A stretch of 6,668 nucleotides of DNA from Campylobacteraceae bacterium. GTDB taxonomy: Bacteria > Campylobacterota > Campylobacteria > Campylobacterales > Sulfurovaceae. The stretch spans positions 1-6,668 of the forward strand of contig JALWQQ010000093.1 in NCBI GenBank assembly GCA_027083075.1, read 5' to 3'. Below are positions 5,804 to 6,668 of the stretch, in pieces. The notes beneath the pieces were generated by a model. The model was not told where the DNA came from. It did not search any database and saw only the letters and a program-made list of their open reading frames with translations. Made by a program: the position numbers and the translations under genes. Positions within the stretch are counted from its first letter, which is position 1; each line of letters starts with the position of its first letter.

Positions 5804-6668
5804 CGAAAAGCCCCTCTCGCACGCCGCCGAGTTTAAAGAGATCGTAGCTCTTCGCCGTCGCGATGCGTCCGCGCGCCGTGCGTTCGATATAACCGTTGGC
5901 AAGCAGATAGGGTTCGATCACATCTTCGATGGTGCCTTCATCTTCGCTTAACGCCGCAGCGATCGTCCCCAACCCCATCGGACGACGCTTTGCCTCGACC
6001 AAAAGCTGCAAAAGCTGCAGATCCTGCTCATCAAACCCCAAGGCGTTGACCCCCAACTCGTCAAGTGCATAGCGCGCCCTTGTCAAGACGATCTCGCTTT
6101 CATCTTCGACCTCGGCAAAGTCGCGCACCCGTCGCAAGAGCCGCAAGGCGATACGCGGCGTGCCGCGGCTGCGTTTGGCGATCTCAAGCGCGGCATCCTC
6201 TTTGGCGGGTTTGCCCAGCTTCTCTGCCGCTTGCATCACGATGCGCGACAGCTCTTCGGGGGTGTAAAACTGCATACGAAAGTGCATACCGAAGCGCTCT
6301 CTGAGCGGATTGCTCAACATCCCCGCCCGCGTCGTCGCGCCGATCAGCGTAAAGCGCGGCAGATCGATCTTGACCGTCTGCGCCGCCGGTCCGCTGCCGA
6401 TGATGATATCGAGACGAAAATCCTCCATCGCAGGGTAGAGGATCTCTTCGATCGCGGGAGAGAGGCGGTGAATCTCGTCGATAAAGAGGATATCTCCCTC
6501 TTCGATGTTGGTCAACAGTGCCGCCAGATCGCCCGCCTTTTCGATCATCGGTGCGGCGGTCGTTTTGATATTGGCGCCCATCTGATAGGCGATGATGTTG
6601 GCAAGCGTCGTTTTTCCAAGCCCCGGCGGTCCGAAGAAGAGGATATGATCGAGCGCCCCGCCGCGCTT
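5796..6668 (-). CDS. ruvB: Holliday junction branch migration ATPase RuvB (5' part outside the window)
   Basis: RuvB is the AAA+ hexameric motor that, with RuvA, drives branch migration of Holliday junctions in recombinational repair. The last 290 residues are visible; the frame stays open to the window edge, and about 45 N-terminal residues are missing compared with the usual length of about 336. Seen are Walker A GPPGLGKT (13-20 of the visible part), Walker B with DEIH (64-67), sensor 1 and the arginine-rich block [18 protein letters not shown], the small AAA+ lid, and the C-terminal DNA-binding winged helix with [13 protein letters not shown] and ERTARGR. An internal ATG at 6581 is not the start, because the Walker A motif lies upstream of it. 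The TAA stop at 5798-5796 lies inside the first codons of the AI-2E-family gene. No frameshift or missing motif was seen. Confidence 0.97.
   Translation of the reverse strand, partial: KRGGALDHILFFGPPGLGKTTLANIIAYQMGANIKTTAAPMIEKAGDLAALLTNIEEGDILFIDEIHRLSPAIEEILYPAMEDFRLDIIIGSGPAAQTVKIDLPRFTLIGATTRAGMLSNPLRERFGMHFRMQFYTPEELSRIVMQAAEKLGKPAKEDAALEIAKRSRGTPRIALRLLRRVRDFAEVEDESEIVLTRARYALDELGVNALGFDEQDLQLLQLLVEAKRRPMGLGTIAAALSEDEGTIEDVIEPYLLANGYIERTARGRIATAKSYDLFKLGGVREGLFDE
5811..5817 (-). promoter_or_regulatory. Ribosome binding site inside ruvB for the AI-2E-family gene
   Basis: AGAGGGG on the - strand lies 7 nt before ATG 5803, within the last codons of ruvB. It decides the start of the membrane-protein gene against the 33-residue extension from 5902 and supports coupled translation after ruvB. 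Confidence 0.6.

Noticed and set aside
5804..5902. 33-residue N-terminal extension of the AI-2E-family protein
   Set aside because: It is an arginine-rich shadow of ruvB codons without its own ribosome binding site, and the hydrophobic N-terminus begins after ATG 5803.

Overview
The window looks like chromosomal DNA of a Campylobacterota (epsilonproteobacterial) organism, probably a free-living sulfur- or hydrogen-oxidising relative of Sulfurimonas, Sulfurovum or Sulfuricurvum. Three things point there. A hemN gene is directly followed by a GlpC-like Fe-S protein gene, as I recall for Helicobacter pylori HP0665/HP0666 and Campylobacter. The two-component system resembles H. pylori ArsRS (HP0166/HP0165). 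A ruvB gene is followed by an AI-2E-family membrane protein gene. Base composition is roughly half GC, higher than in most pathogens of the phylum. The assignment rests on remembered families, not on a search.

Layout. Bases 1-127 hold two identical 54-bp tandem repeat units plus 19 bp of a third, ending just before the hemN ribosome binding site. On the + strand follow hemN (151-1518, anaerobic haem synthesis) and, 2 bp later, a two-[4Fe-4S], two-CCG-domain iron-sulfur protein (1521-2807). On the - strand, converging on these genes with a 9-bp gap, lie a sensor histidine kinase (4049-2817) and its OmpR-type response regulator (4726-4046), overlapping by 4 bp (ATGA). Upstream of them on the same strand lie an AI-2E/PerM-family membrane protein (5803-4781) and the 3' part of ruvB (6668-5796, cut by the window edge), overlapping by 8 bp.

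Function. Most of the window is housekeeping: haem synthesis under low oxygen, signal transduction, Holliday-junction branch migration, and a membrane permease or exporter. No phage, defence or complete mobile element was seen. The most unusual parts are the 54-bp repeat array in the hemN leader, whose hairpin pairs well only on the hemN-sense strand; a response-regulator start best explained by an ATT codon; a nine-A tract in the linker of that regulator; and a TATAAT promoter whose -35 region carries an 11-bp-period TTAA pair, a possible autoregulatory site.
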